From positions 310,001 through 374,000 of the forward strand of contig NZ_JNIK01000014.1 in NCBI RefSeq assembly GCF_000701365.1: a stretch of 64,000 bases of DNA. The letters are read 5' to 3'. Positions 52,188 to 60,984 of the stretch are shown here, piece by piece. Origin of the DNA: Blastococcus sp. URHD0036. Its GTDB lineage: Bacteria; Actinomycetota; Actinomycetes; Mycobacteriales; Geodermatophilaceae. A model generated the notes under the pieces. It did no database searches. It saw only the letters and a program-made list of their open reading frames with translations, and was not told the DNA's origin. Within the stretch, counting starts at the first letter, position 1, and each line of letters starts with the position of its first letter. The position numbers and the translations under genes were made by a program.

Positions 52188-55100
52188 CTAGAGGGCGATC
52201 GGGATGTCGCGGTACGGCGCGAGGACGACCGGGCCCATCAGGCCGGTCCGCTGCCAGTCGGGCGTGGCGTAGTTCGGGTTCCCGCCGGCCCGGACGGCGT
52301 TGAACATCGTGGTGGCCACCCGGACGGTGAGCGTGTTCGTGCCGGGGACGAGCAGCCGGCCGAGGTCGATGCGGCCCCGGTCGGACTGGTCCACGACGAC
52401 CGCGGTGCCGTTCACGGTCACCTGCACCGTGTCGACGGCGTCGCCGAGGTCGAGCCAGGCGCCGTCGTCGTCCCCCCAGGACGCCGGGAGTTCCACCGTC
52501 GTGGTGTACGTGCCGACGCCCGAGGCGCGGCTGAGGTCCACCGGCGCGGTGGTCTCCAGCCAGGAGGGCAGCCGGCCGTCGTCGTCGGCGGCCACGGGGA
52601 ACGGTTCGTGATCGGTCTTCCGGCTGGTCCACTGCTCGTCGCCGGCGGTCCAGCTCTGCGCCCGCAGCGTCCAGTCGGTGAGGTGCCGGGGCGGCGCCAG
52701 CCCCTCGGTCCGGACGGTCCGTTCCGTGCCGTCGCTCAGTCGTGCCCGGTGCTCGCCGTCCGCCGGAGCGCGCAGGAGCAGCCGGCCCGCGTCGTCGACG
52801 AGGACCTCGGCGTCGGCGGCGACGGCGTGCACCCGCGGAGCGGGGGAGAGGCCCGCCGCGCCGGGCGCGAGGGCGATCACCACCGTGTCGTACGGCGCGA
52901 TCCGCACCGGGAGCGTGACCCGGCCACCGTCCCGGGCGTACCGCCCGATCGGCGAGATCCGCCCCGTCCAGGTGTCGAGCAGGTGGGGGACGCCGTCGCC
53001 GGTCAGCGAGAGCTCGCCCGCGTACACGTCGGCCGACCGGTTGTAGACGACGTCGTAGACCACGCCGTCGGCCTCGCGGCGCACCAGTCCCAGGGCCGGC
53101 GTCGGCTCGGACGGGGCGACCCGCGGGGAGATGCCCACCGCGGCCAGGGCGCCGGGCAGCTCGGCCTCGGTGGCGACCCGGATCACGGTCGGCTCGTCGA
53201 GCAGCGCGGCGACGGTGGTCCGGAGCCGGCTGTCGTCCGGGTCGGCGGCGTCGTGGCCGGTCCCGCGGGAGGGCGGCTCGCCGACGACGAACAGCCGCAG
53301 CCCCTGACGAGCCAGGTCGAGCAGCCGGTCGGCGTGCGCGCAGTCCATCGTGCGCTGCTCGTTCAGCACGAGCGCCGCGTGGCCGGACCGGTCGGCGAAC
53401 AGCCCGCCGTCGGGCTCGACCGTGACGCCGTCCAGGAAGGCCGGCGCGACGTACTCGTAGGTGTAGCCCGCGGCGGAGGTGGCGGAGTCGGTGCCCAGCA
53501 TGTGCCGCGGCTCCTGCTGGTCGCTGACGGCCTGCCCGGCCAGGCCGAGGTCCTCGTAGTAGACGCCGAGGTCGAGGACCGCGCGGCCCTGCCGCAGCAC
53601 CAGCTGCTTCCGGGCGAGGCTGTCGTTGACCGCGCGCACGTCCGGCCAGCCGGGCTGCCGCGGGCCGAAGTACTCCCCGGCGTTGAGGACGCCGAAGATG
53701 TCCCACGGGTGGTAGCCCGGCCACGCGCCGCCCCGGCCGTTCGAGCCCTCCTCAGCCTCGGGTGCGTCGCGGTAGGGGAAGCCATGCCAGACCACCTGGT
53801 TGACGCCGCCGGCGAACGCCTTGTGCACGCTGTCGAGCAGGCCCTGCGCGTACTTCCCGCCGAGGGAGGACCCGTCGCCCCCCTCGGCCCAGCCGCCGGG
53901 CACGTTCGGGCCGGCCACGGTCGACCGGTAGGCGCCGAAGAAGTTGGCCGCCAGCTCGGCGGAGACGATCGGCCGGCCGCCGAGGTGCGCGCCGGCGGAG
54001 AGGACGCGGTGGTCCTGCTCGGCGCCGAACGGGTTGGGGCTGCCGAAGTCCAGCGACTCGCCCTCGGGGATGCCGGCGGCCGCCGCGGCGACCCCCGAGG
54101 CCAGCGGCGGCCCGTACACCTGGGCGCGGAACTGCAGTCCGTGGGACTGCGCCCAGGCCTGCATCGGGACGACGTAGCGCTCGACGTAGAGCTCGCTGAG
54201 GGTCTGCCGGTAGTCCTCCCGGACCCGCGGGCCGATCCCGGGCAGCTCGAACGCCGGCTCCGCGGTGGCGTGGATGCCGGTGCCGAGGAGCGCGGGCAGG
54301 TACGGCGTGGGGTCGTAGCCGCGGCGGGCGGTGAACTGCTCCAGCAGGTCCGCCGGCCACTTCTGGCTCTCGCCGAGCTCCAGGGAGTCCTCGAACACCG
54401 CGCCGCGCCCGATCCGCCGCAGTCCCGCGCGGACGGCGTCGGTGAGCACGTGCTCGTCCCAGAAGTCGGTCTGGATGCCGACGCCGGCCTCGCTCCAGTG
54501 GTCGACGACGTAGTTGGGCTGCGTGGCGGTGAACCCGTTCCGCTGGGCGACGAGGCCCGAGGCGGTGCGGACCAGGTCCAGGAGCACCCACGGGTTGCCG
54601 TTCCCGGCCGGGAAGGTGTGCGTCAGCCCGCCGTCCACCACGAGGTCCGTGACGTCCCGTACCGAGGCCGGGTCCAGGACGACCGGCCCGCCGTCCGCGG
54701 GGGAGGGCTCGGCGTACTGGGCGACGAGCGTGCGGACCCGCGTCGTCCGGGCGACGTCGACGACCGGTTCGCCCGTGTCGTGCGACTTCACGAGGGGGGA
54801 GACGGAGAGGACGCCGGGGACGGCGGTGCGGTCGCCGAGCCCCGTGACGGTGACCTGCTCCGCCGTGGCCCCCTCGCCGACGGTCACGGTGTCGCCGGCG
54901 GCGAACCCGCCCAGGTCGTCGACGGCGAGGGTCCGGTCGCCGGCCGCCGCCGGGGCGCGCAGGGCGGTCGTGACCGAGGGCGGGTCGACCGCGGGGAGCG
55001 GGCCGCTGCGGGTGCTGCCCGGCGCCGCGGACTCGCAGCCGTTCAGCAACTGCTGCTCGGCCTCGGGCTGGTTGAAGCTGCAGAGCGTCGGCACCGTCGG

Positions 55101-55439
55101 CGGGTACTGCGGGCCGAGGTTCTGGTCCACCGACAGCCCGAGGGCGGCCGCCGCCTCGATGACGACCTCCATCCGGTGCGCCCACAGCGGCGTGCCCCAC
55201 CCGTGCTCGGCGAGGAAGTCGTTGGACTGGTGGCCCGCGCCGGCGACGACGAACGGGGACACCTCGACCCCACCCGCCCCGGCGTCGGCCAGCTGCTGCA
55301 GCTGCTCGCGCAGGACGTCGTCCTCGGTGTACGCCAGCGGCAGCCACCAGCGGTAGAGCGGCCGCACCCCGACCGGCGGCTCGGCGAAGGTCTCCGGGGT
55401 CAGCTGCGGTCGGGACGGGTCCGGCGGCGCTGCCGTCAT
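52188..55439 (-). CDS. Alpha-L-rhamnosidase-like glycoside hydrolase, GH106
   Basis: This 1083-residue protein has the GH106 length and N-terminal barrel features: VRPLYRWWLPLAYTEDDVLREQLQQLADAGAGGVEVSPF, then LGLSVDQNLGPQYP. C-terminal beta-sandwich domains follow (TYTTTVELPASWGDDDGAWLDLGD). GH106 enzymes cut alpha-L-rhamnosyl linkages, for example in rhamnogalacturonan. There is no signal peptide, which differs from many Bacteroides GH106 enzymes. It starts at ATG 55439 and the isomerase gene follows 12 bases after its stop. Confidence 0.82.
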   Translation of the reverse strand: MTAAPPDPSRPQLTPETFAEPPVGVRPLYRWWLPLAYTEDDVLREQLQQLADAGAGGVEVSPFVVAGAGHQSNDFLAEHGWGTPLWAHRMEVVIEAAAALGLSVDQNLGPQYPPTVPTLCSFNQPEAEQQLLNGCESAAPGSTRSGPLPAVDPPSVTTALRAPAAAGDRTLAVDDLGGFAAGDTVTVGEGATAEQVTVTGLGDRTAVPGVLSVSPLVKSHDTGEPVVDVARTTRVRTLVAQYAEPSPADGGPVVLDPASVRDVTDLVVDGGLTHTFPAGNGNPWVLLDLVRTASGLVAQRNGFTATQPNYVVDHWSEAGVGIQTDFWDEHVLTDAVRAGLRRIGRGAVFEDSLELGESQKWPADLLEQFTARRGYDPTPYLPALLGTGIHATAEPAFELPGIGPRVREDYRQTLSELYVERYVVPMQAWAQSHGLQFRAQVYGPPLASGVAAAAAGIPEGESLDFGSPNPFGAEQDHRVLSAGAHLGGRPIVSAELAANFFGAYRSTVAGPNVPGGWAEGGDGSSLGGKYAQGLLDSVHKAFAGGVNQVVWHGFPYRDAPEAEEGSNGRGGAWPGYHPWDIFGVLNAGEYFGPRQPGWPDVRAVNDSLARKQLVLRQGRAVLDLGVYYEDLGLAGQAVSDQQEPRHMLGTDSATSAAGYTYEYVAPAFLDGVTVEPDGGLFADRSGHAALVLNEQRTMDCAHADRLLDLARQGLRLFVVGEPPSRGTGHDAADPDDSRLRTTVAALLDEPTVIRVATEAELPGALAAVGISPRVAPSEPTPALGLVRREADGVVYDVVYNRSADVYAGELSLTGDGVPHLLDTWTGRISPIGRYARDGGRVTLPVRIAPYDTVVIALAPGAAGLSPAPRVHAVAADAEVLVDDAGRLLLRAPADGEHRARLSDGTERTVRTEGLAPPRHLTDWTLRAQSWTAGDEQWTSRKTDHEPFPVAADDDGRLPSWLETTAPVDLSRASGVGTYTTTVELPASWGDDDGAWLDLGDAVDTVQVTVNGTAVVVDQSDRGRIDLGRLLVPGTNTLTVRVATTMFNAVRAGGNPNYATPDWQRTGLMGPVVLAPYRDIPIAL

Positions 55440-55479
55440 GGTCGTGCTCCTGTCGCCCGGGCGGGGAGGGGGAGGGGCG

Positions 55480-56259
55480 TCAGCTCGGGCGCGATGCGCC
55501 GTCCAGCCGGATGACCTCGCCGTTCAGATAGGGGTTGTCGACGACGGCCAGGGCCAGCTGTGCGAACTCCTCGGCCCGCCCCAGGCGCTTGGGGAAGGGG
55601 TTCACCTGCGCCGCCCACTCCTGCAGCATCTCGGACGGGGCGGCACCCATGATGGGCGTCTCGATGAGGCCGGGCGCGATCGCGCAGACCCGGATCCCGA
55701 CCGCGGCGAGGTCGCGGGCGGCGGGCAGGGTCATGGCGACGACGCCGCCCTTGGACGCCGCGTAGGCGAGCTGGCCCGCGGCCCCGTCGTAGGCGGCGAT
55801 GGAGGCGACGTTGAGGACCACGCCCCGTGCGCCGTCCTCGCCCGGCTCGGTGGCGGCCATGGCGGCCGACGCGAGGCGGAGGACGTTGAAGGTGCCGGTC
55901 AGGTTGACGGCGAGGGTCCGCTGCCAGAGGTCGACCCCGTGCGCGGCGCCGTCGGCCCCGACGATGTTCTCCACGTTCGCGATCCCGGCCGAGCTCACCG
56001 CGATCCGCAGGGGCCGGCCCTTGCTCGTCGCCTCGTCCACGGCGGCCCGGACGGAGGCCTCGTCGGTGACGTCGGTGCGGACGAAGGTGGTCGCACCGCC
56101 GAGCTCGGCAGCCAGGGCCGCACCGCGGGCCTCGTCGAGGTCGAGGATCGAGACGGCCGTGCCGCGGGCGGCCAGTGCGCGCACGGTGGCCTCGCCGAGG
56201 CCGGAGGCCCCGCCGGTGACGATCGCGGCGACGTCGTAGTCCAACACGTCTGTCTCCAT
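55480..56259 (-). CDS. SDR oxidoreductase (3-hydroxyacyl-CoA dehydrogenase type II-like)
   Basis: The 259-residue SDR has TGGASGLGEATVRALAARG, catalytic VASIAAYDG and YAASKGG, and the C-terminal PFPKRLGRAEEFAQLALAVVDNPYLNGEVIRLDG typical of the HSD17B10 group. It lacks the mycofactocin insertion, so it should use free NAD(P). It is the first gene of the minus-strand rhamnosidase run; the GH106 gene begins 40 bases after its stop. Whether it acts on sugars or on acyl-CoAs is open. Confidence 0.87.
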   Translation of the reverse strand: METDVLDYDVAAIVTGGASGLGEATVRALAARGTAVSILDLDEARGAALAAELGGATTFVRTDVTDEASVRAAVDEATSKGRPLRIAVSSAGIANVENIVGADGAAHGVDLWQRTLAVNLTGTFNVLRLASAAMAATEPGEDGARGVVLNVASIAAYDGAAGQLAYAASKGGVVAMTLPAARDLAAVGIRVCAIAPGLIETPIMGAAPSEMLQEWAAQVNPFPKRLGRAEEFAQLALAVVDNPYLNGEVIRLDGASRPS

Positions 56260-56271
56260 CCTGAGGCTTCT

Positions 56272-56282
56272 GACTTAAAGTC
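56272..56282. promoter_or_regulatory. GACTTAAAGTC palindrome upstream of the SDR gene
   Basis: This perfect 11-bp odd-centred palindrome is AT-rich against a very GC-rich background. It lies 12 bases before the SDR start on the minus strand. It may be an operator. It is not the AAGACA site. Confidence 0.4.
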
Positions 56283-56353
56283 GCGTCACCGTACGACCTG
56301 GGCGGCCGGATCGCGAGGACGCGATCACGGGCGCCCGGTCCCGGCCGACGATC

Positions 56354-56373
56354 ACGGCAACACGCGGCAACCC
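56354..56373 (+). promoter_or_regulatory. GGCAAC direct-repeat motif upstream of the GH35-like gene
   Basis: ACGGCAACACGCGGCAACCC has two GGCAAC hexamers 10 bases apart, one helical turn. The same motif, with two differences in the spacer, lies before the ABC importer at 58234. It probably binds a common regulator not encoded in the window. Confidence 0.5.
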
Positions 56374-56478
56374 GTCGTCGACGGCGTCCTCCGGGGGCTG
56401 GCACGACGGCGACCCGGCTCCGCCGTACGGCGGGTCGACAGGACCGACGACGAGACCACAGGCAGAGACGAGGTCGCG

Positions 56479-58107
56479 ATGACGTTGCCGGCGGACGGTA
56501 CCGACAGGGAGCCCGAGCCCTCCCTCGGCGAACCCCAGGGCCCGGGGATCCCCCGCCTCGTGCGGGCGGGGCAGACGTGGCACCTGCTGGTCGACGGCGC
56601 CCCGTACCTCTCGGTGGGCGGGGAGCTGCACAACTCGAGTCCCTCGAGTCCGGCGTACATGGCGCCCATCTGGGACCGGCTCGAGCGCAACGGGGTCCCC
56701 TCCGTGATCGGAGCTGCCAGCTGGCAGCTCGTCGAGCCGGAGGAGGGGACGTTCGACTTCACCGCCGTCGACGATCAGGTCGAGCAGGCCCGCAGCAGGG
56801 GGATGCGACTCGTCCTCATCTGGTTCGGCTCGTACAAGAACGCCGATTCTGCCTATGCACCCACGTGGGTGCGCCGGGACGAGGAGCGTTTCCCCCGAGC
56901 CGAACGCGACCCCGAGCGGCTCCTCACCGGTCGCTTCACGATCGACGGGCCCGCCCTCAGCGTGTTCGCCGAGGAGCTGCTCGAGGCCGATGCCCGTGCG
57001 TTCGCCGCTCTCCTGCGTCACCTGCGCGAGATCGATCCCGGGCACACGGTGATCGCGGTGCAGGTGCAGAACGAGGTCGGACTGCTGGGTGACAGCCGCG
57101 ACCGCAGCCCCCTGGCCGAGGCGGCGTGGGCGGCGCCCGTGCCCGTCGAGCTGCTCTCCGGTCTGGCAGCACGGGCCGGCCACCTCCACCCCTGGGTCGC
57201 GGACCTGTGGGCCCGCCACGGCTCGCGGACGCAGGGCACCTGGGCGGAGGTCTTCGGAGAGGGGCGCGATGCCGAGGAGGTGTTCATGAGCTGGGCGTTC
57301 AGCCGCTTCGTCGGGCGGGTCGCCGAGGCGGGCATGGCCGAGCACCCGCTCCCGATGTACACCAATGCGTGGCTCGGTCCGCAGCCGAACGCACCCGAAC
57401 CCGGCCAGTACCCCAGCGGCGGGCCGGTGTCCCGCATGATCGACGTCTGGCAGATCGGTGCGCCCCGGCTCGCGTTCCTCTCCCCGGACATCTACGTCGA
57501 CGACTTCGCCGGCGCGGCGAGCGGCTACGCCGTCGCCGGCAACGCGGTCTTCGTCCCCGAGGCACGGCCGGAAGCCGGGCTCCTCTTCCTCACCCTCGGC
57601 CGCTTCCGGGGCATCGGATTCCACCCCTTCGGCGTCGAGGACCTGCCCGACGGCCACGAGCTCTTCGACGCCTACGCCGCGATCCGGGGGATGCACGGGA
57701 TCATCGCCCAGGCGCAGGAGTCCGGCGCGATCCACGGCTTCTCCGTCGAGTCCGGCCAGGAGGAGCGGGTCTCCTTCGGCGGCTACGACCTGACGATCTC
57801 CGGACCGCTCGACACCCGGGGCATGTTCGGGGAGGGAACCGGGTCGGCGGCCGAGCCCCTGACGGGCTACGGCCTGCTCATCCACACGGCGCCGGACGAG
57901 TTCCTCGTCGTCGCCCGTGGCGCCTGGGTCCGGTTCTCCCGGCCGGACGCCGTCGTCGAGCTCGACCGGCTGACCGAGGGCACCTACCGGGACGGGGAGT
58001 GGACGCCGGGGCGGGTGCTGAACGGGGACGAGCGCTACTTCATGTTCCCCAGGGACGGGATCCGGACGGTCCGGATCGAGCTCCTCCGACGCCCCCGTCG
58101 ATCGTGA
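56479..58107 (+). CDS. GH35/DUF5597-like beta-galactosidase-type enzyme
   Basis: The 542-residue protein has a TIM barrel of the GH35 type (LSVGGELHNSS, WQLVEPEEGTFDF). The acid/base Glu is in VQVQNEVG near residue 198 and a nucleophile Glu in FVPEARPEAG near 360. The C-terminus is the DUF5597 region. It likely removes galactose or a related sugar from imported side chains. There is no signal peptide. ATG at 56479 follows GAGACGAGG. It is divergent from the rhamnosidase operon and carries the GGCAAC motif upstream. Confidence 0.8.
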   Translation: MTLPADGTDREPEPSLGEPQGPGIPRLVRAGQTWHLLVDGAPYLSVGGELHNSSPSSPAYMAPIWDRLERNGVPSVIGAASWQLVEPEEGTFDFTAVDDQVEQARSRGMRLVLIWFGSYKNADSAYAPTWVRRDEERFPRAERDPERLLTGRFTIDGPALSVFAEELLEADARAFAALLRHLREIDPGHTVIAVQVQNEVGLLGDSRDRSPLAEAAWAAPVPVELLSGLAARAGHLHPWVADLWARHGSRTQGTWAEVFGEGRDAEEVFMSWAFSRFVGRVAEAGMAEHPLPMYTNAWLGPQPNAPEPGQYPSGGPVSRMIDVWQIGAPRLAFLSPDIYVDDFAGAASGYAVAGNAVFVPEARPEAGLLFLTLGRFRGIGFHPFGVEDLPDGHELFDAYAAIRGMHGIIAQAQESGAIHGFSVESGQEERVSFGGYDLTISGPLDTRGMFGEGTGSAAEPLTGYGLLIHTAPDEFLVVARGAWVRFSRPDAVVELDRLTEGTYRDGEWTPGRVLNGDERYFMFPRDGIRTVRIELLRRPRRS

Positions 58108-58233
58108 CCGGCACGCCCCCGGGGGCCGGACCGGTGGCGGCCGCCGCCCGCTGTCCCAGACGTACCGGCACGGCGTGGCCCGGACCGCCGCCGGGGCCAT
58201 CCGCTCGTCCCCGCTGTGACCGGGGCTACAACG

Positions 58234-58253
58234 ACGGCAACTCGTGGCAACCG
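58234..58253 (+). promoter_or_regulatory. GGCAAC direct-repeat motif upstream of the ABC importer
   Basis: ACGGCAACTCGTGGCAACCG repeats the motif of 56354. An inverted GTTGCCA half-site follows at 58265-58271, so TGGCAAC and GTTGCCA could together form a wider palindrome. It lies about 140 bases before the binding-protein start. Confidence 0.5.
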
Positions 58254-58394
58254 ATGTCGTGCGTGTTGCCAGGCTGCTTCCCTCATGCACGTCGGAGGAC
58301 CTGCATCCGCGCGGCCCCAGCCCACGGCAGCGCGCAGTCCCCGGATCCCGGTCCACGCGGACCCACCACACGGGCATCACAAGGGAGTGGTCCA

Positions 58395-59969
58395 TTGCTC
58401 ACCCAGTCCTCGCGCCGGCGACAGCTGTCGCGGCGCCTCACCGCGGTCCTGGGGGCTTCGGCGGTCCTGGCGACAGCGGCCTGCACCGGAGGGTCGGACT
58501 CGTCCGGCGGCTCCTCGAGCGACGGCGGCACGGGGGCCAGCGATGCCACCATCGCCCTGTCCATCCAGGCCCAGCCGGCGTCCCTGGACCCGTCGCTGCT
58601 CCAGGAGGGGCAGCAGGGCTACATCTGGGGCTCGATCTTCGACACCCTGCTGTACCTGGACAACGACGGCCAGGTCCAGCCGAACGCGGCCGAGAGCTGG
58701 GAGTACTCCGAGGACCTCAAGACCCTGACGCTCACGCTGCGCGAGGGGATGACCTTCACCACCGGCGACCCGGTGACCGCCGAGGCCGCGCGGGCGACGC
58801 TGGAGCGCACCCGCACGACCGCCGGCCCGCTGCAGTCGCGGCTGGAGTCGGTGACCTCGGTCGAGGCGCCCGACGACCGGACCGTCGTCATCGGCCTCGA
58901 CGCACCCGACGCCGGCCTGCTGATCGCGCTCGCCACCGGCGCCGGCGTCATCGGTGACCCGGCCACCTTCGACGCTCCCGAGACCGCGTTGGACCCGGTG
59001 GGCTCGGGCGCCTACGAGCTCGACGACGCCGCCACCTCCGTCGGCTCGACGTACGTGCTGAAGCGCCGCGACGACTACTGGAACGTCGACGCCTACCCGT
59101 TCGAGACGGTCACCGTCCGGGTGATCGCCGACGCCACGGCCCAGTTCAACGCCCTGCTGGGCGGCCAGCTGGACGCCGGCCGGATCAACCCCGACCAGGA
59201 GCAGCAGGCCTCCGGGGCCGGCTTCACCGTCAGCGACCTGATCCCCACGGCGAGCGCCACGCTGCTGCTGCTGGACCGCGACGGGGCGATCGTGCCGGCG
59301 ATGGCCGACGTGCGGGTGCGCCAGGCGATCAACCTGGCCCTGGACCGGGAGGGCTTCAGCACCGCCCTCCTGCAGGGCAACGCCCAGCCCACCGAGCAGT
59401 TCTTCAGCCCGCAGGGGCCGGCCTACGTCGAGGACCTCGCGGGCACCTACGACTTCGACCCGGACCGCGCCCGCGACCTCATGGCCGAGGCGGGCTACGC
59501 GGACGGCTTCTCGATGACCCTGCCGAGCACGGTCTTCTCCACGACGTTCGAGCCCACGGTGACCCAGGCGCTGGGTGACATCGGCATCGACGTCACGTGG
59601 GAGCCCCAGCCCCCGCAGAGCAACCTGGCCTCGATCCAGTCGGGCAAGTACCCGGCGGCGTTCTGGTTCGAGGGCCTGGACCCCGCACCCCGGCAGGTAC
59701 AGGGCCACTACACGACCGACGCCACGATCAACCCCTTCCACACCGACTTCTCCGAGATCGAGGGGTTGCTCGCGGACGCTGCGTCCACGACCGACGAGGA
59801 CCAGCAGCGCGACGCGTACCAGCAGATCGGCACCATCGCCGTGGAGGAGGCGCTCGACGCACCGATCGCCTACGTCGGCACCCGGTGGGCCACCGCCGAC
59901 GGTGTCGAGTACCTGCAGAACGGTGCCAACGTCTTCAGCACCATCCGGGCGTTCGGCGTCTCCTCCTAG
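58395..59969 (+). CDS. Dpp/Opp-type ABC importer solute-binding lipoprotein
   Basis: The 524-residue precursor has a basic N-terminus, a hydrophobic signal and the lipobox ATAAC (Cys30). The family-5 binding-protein fold follows (LDPSLLQEGQQGYIWGSIFDTLLYLDNDG, VRQAINLALDREGF, DRARDLMAEAGYADGF). The start is TTG at 58395 because AAGGGAG lies 7 bases upstream and no ATG or GTG fits. Family 5 imports peptides, nickel or oligosaccharides. The neighbouring glycosidases favour an oligosaccharide such as a rhamnose- or arabinose-containing fragment. A 14-bp hairpin follows the stop. Confidence 0.9.
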   Translation: MLTQSSRRRQLSRRLTAVLGASAVLATAACTGGSDSSGGSSSDGGTGASDATIALSIQAQPASLDPSLLQEGQQGYIWGSIFDTLLYLDNDGQVQPNAAESWEYSEDLKTLTLTLREGMTFTTGDPVTAEAARATLERTRTTAGPLQSRLESVTSVEAPDDRTVVIGLDAPDAGLLIALATGAGVIGDPATFDAPETALDPVGSGAYELDDAATSVGSTYVLKRRDDYWNVDAYPFETVTVRVIADATAQFNALLGGQLDAGRINPDQEQQASGAGFTVSDLIPTASATLLLLDRDGAIVPAMADVRVRQAINLALDREGFSTALLQGNAQPTEQFFSPQGPAYVEDLAGTYDFDPDRARDLMAEAGYADGFSMTLPSTVFSTTFEPTVTQALGDIGIDVTWEPQPPQSNLASIQSGKYPAAFWFEGLDPAPRQVQGHYTTDATINPFHTDFSEIEGLLADAASTTDEDQQRDAYQQIGTIAVEEALDAPIAYVGTRWATADGVEYLQNGANVFSTIRAFGVSS

Positions 59970-59977
59970 TTCCGCCG

Positions 59978-60012
59978 GTCCCGGGCGGCGGACCCGACCC
60001 GCCGCCCGGGAC
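59978..60012 (+). terminator. Intercistronic stem-loop after the binding-protein gene
   Basis: A perfect 14-bp stem GTCCCGGGCGGCGG/CCGCCGCCCGGGAC closes a 7-base loop, between the binding protein and the first permease. It should favour binding-protein mRNA over the membrane components. Confidence 0.65.
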
Positions 60013-60039
60013 CCGGTCCCCCTGTCGAAGGAAGCTGCG

Positions 60040-60984
60040 ATGACCCTCTACGTGCTGCGGCGCCTGGCCATCGGCCTGGTCCTCGCGGTCCTGGTCACCT
60101 TCATCACCTACCTGCTGCTGAGCCCGTCGTTCGACGACATCGTCGTCAGCAAGCTCGGCCCGACGGGCGCGACGCCGGAGGCGGTCGCGGCGGTGAAGAC
60201 CGATCTCGGGCTCGACCGGCCGATCGTCGTCCAGTACCTGGACTGGCTCGGCGGGGTGCTCCACGGGGACTTCGGCATCTCGTACTTCACCAGCCAGCCG
60301 GTCGGTGACGCGGTGGCCTCCCGGCTCGCGGTGACCCTGTCGATCGTGCTCGTGGCGCTGGCCATCAGCGTGGTCGTCAGCGTGACGCTCGGCGTGCTGG
60401 CCGCCTACCGCGGCGGGGCGGTGGACCGCATCGTGCAGTCGGTCTCCCTCATCGGGCACCTGGTCCCGTCGCTGCTGATCGCCATCGCGTTCGTCTACAT
60501 CTTCGCCGTGAAGCTCGGCTGGCTGCCCGCGACCGGCTACACGCCGCTGTCGGAGGACCCGGTCGGCTGGCTCAAGAGCATCACGATCCCGGTCATCGCC
60601 CTGGTCATCGGCGGCATCGCCAACCTCTCCGCCCAGATCCGCGGCGCGATGATCGACGAGCTGCACAAGGACTACGTCCGGACGCTGCGCACCCGCGGGA
60701 TCGGCACCCGGTCCATCGTGCTGAAGCACGTGCTGCGCAACGCCGCGGGGCCGGCGCTCACCGTCCTCTCCCTGGAGTTCCTCACCATGCTCGGCGGCGC
60801 ACTGATCATCGAGAGCGTGTTCGCGCTGCCCGGCTACGGCCAGTTCGCGTTCACCTCGTCCCTGCAGGGCGACATCCCCGTGATCATGGGGATCACGCTC
60901 TTCGGCACGCTGCTCGTGGTCGGCGTGAACCTGCTGACCGACCTGGTCAACGGCTGGCTCAACCCGAAGGCGAGGGTCCTGTGA
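60040..60984 (+). CDS. ABC importer permease (DppB-like)
   Basis: The 314-residue protein has six predicted helices and the DppB pattern: a first helix MTLYVLRRLAIGLVLAVLV, a periplasmic loop with LGLDRPIVVQYLDWLGGVLHGDFGIS, and the EAA-like cytoplasmic loop DYVRTLRTRGIGTRSIVLKHVLRNA. It forms one half of the membrane channel. GAAGGAAG precedes the ATG, and its end overlaps the next gene's GTG by 4 bases. Confidence 0.94.
   Translation: MTLYVLRRLAIGLVLAVLVTFITYLLLSPSFDDIVVSKLGPTGATPEAVAAVKTDLGLDRPIVVQYLDWLGGVLHGDFGISYFTSQPVGDAVASRLAVTLSIVLVALAISVVVSVTLGVLAAYRGGAVDRIVQSVSLIGHLVPSLLIAIAFVYIFAVKLGWLPATGYTPLSEDPVGWLKSITIPVIALVIGGIANLSAQIRGAMIDELHKDYVRTLRTRGIGTRSIVLKHVLRNAAGPALTVLSLEFLTMLGGALIIESVFALPGYGQFAFTSSLQGDIPVIMGITLFGTLLVVGVNLLTDLVNGWLNPKARVL

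Noticed and set aside
51255-55514. A 1419-codon open frame on the plus strand opposite the rhamnosidase genes
   Set aside because: It mirrors the third-position GC of the minus-strand genes, has low-complexity Arg/Gly/Val composition and no domain. GH78, the isomerase and GH106 on the minus strand are clearly real.
56272-56282. GACTTAAAGTC as a further copy of the AAGACA operator
   Set aside because: Its symmetry and core differ (AAAGTC/GACTT inverted, odd centre), and the gene behind it is not a mycofactocin-type SDR.
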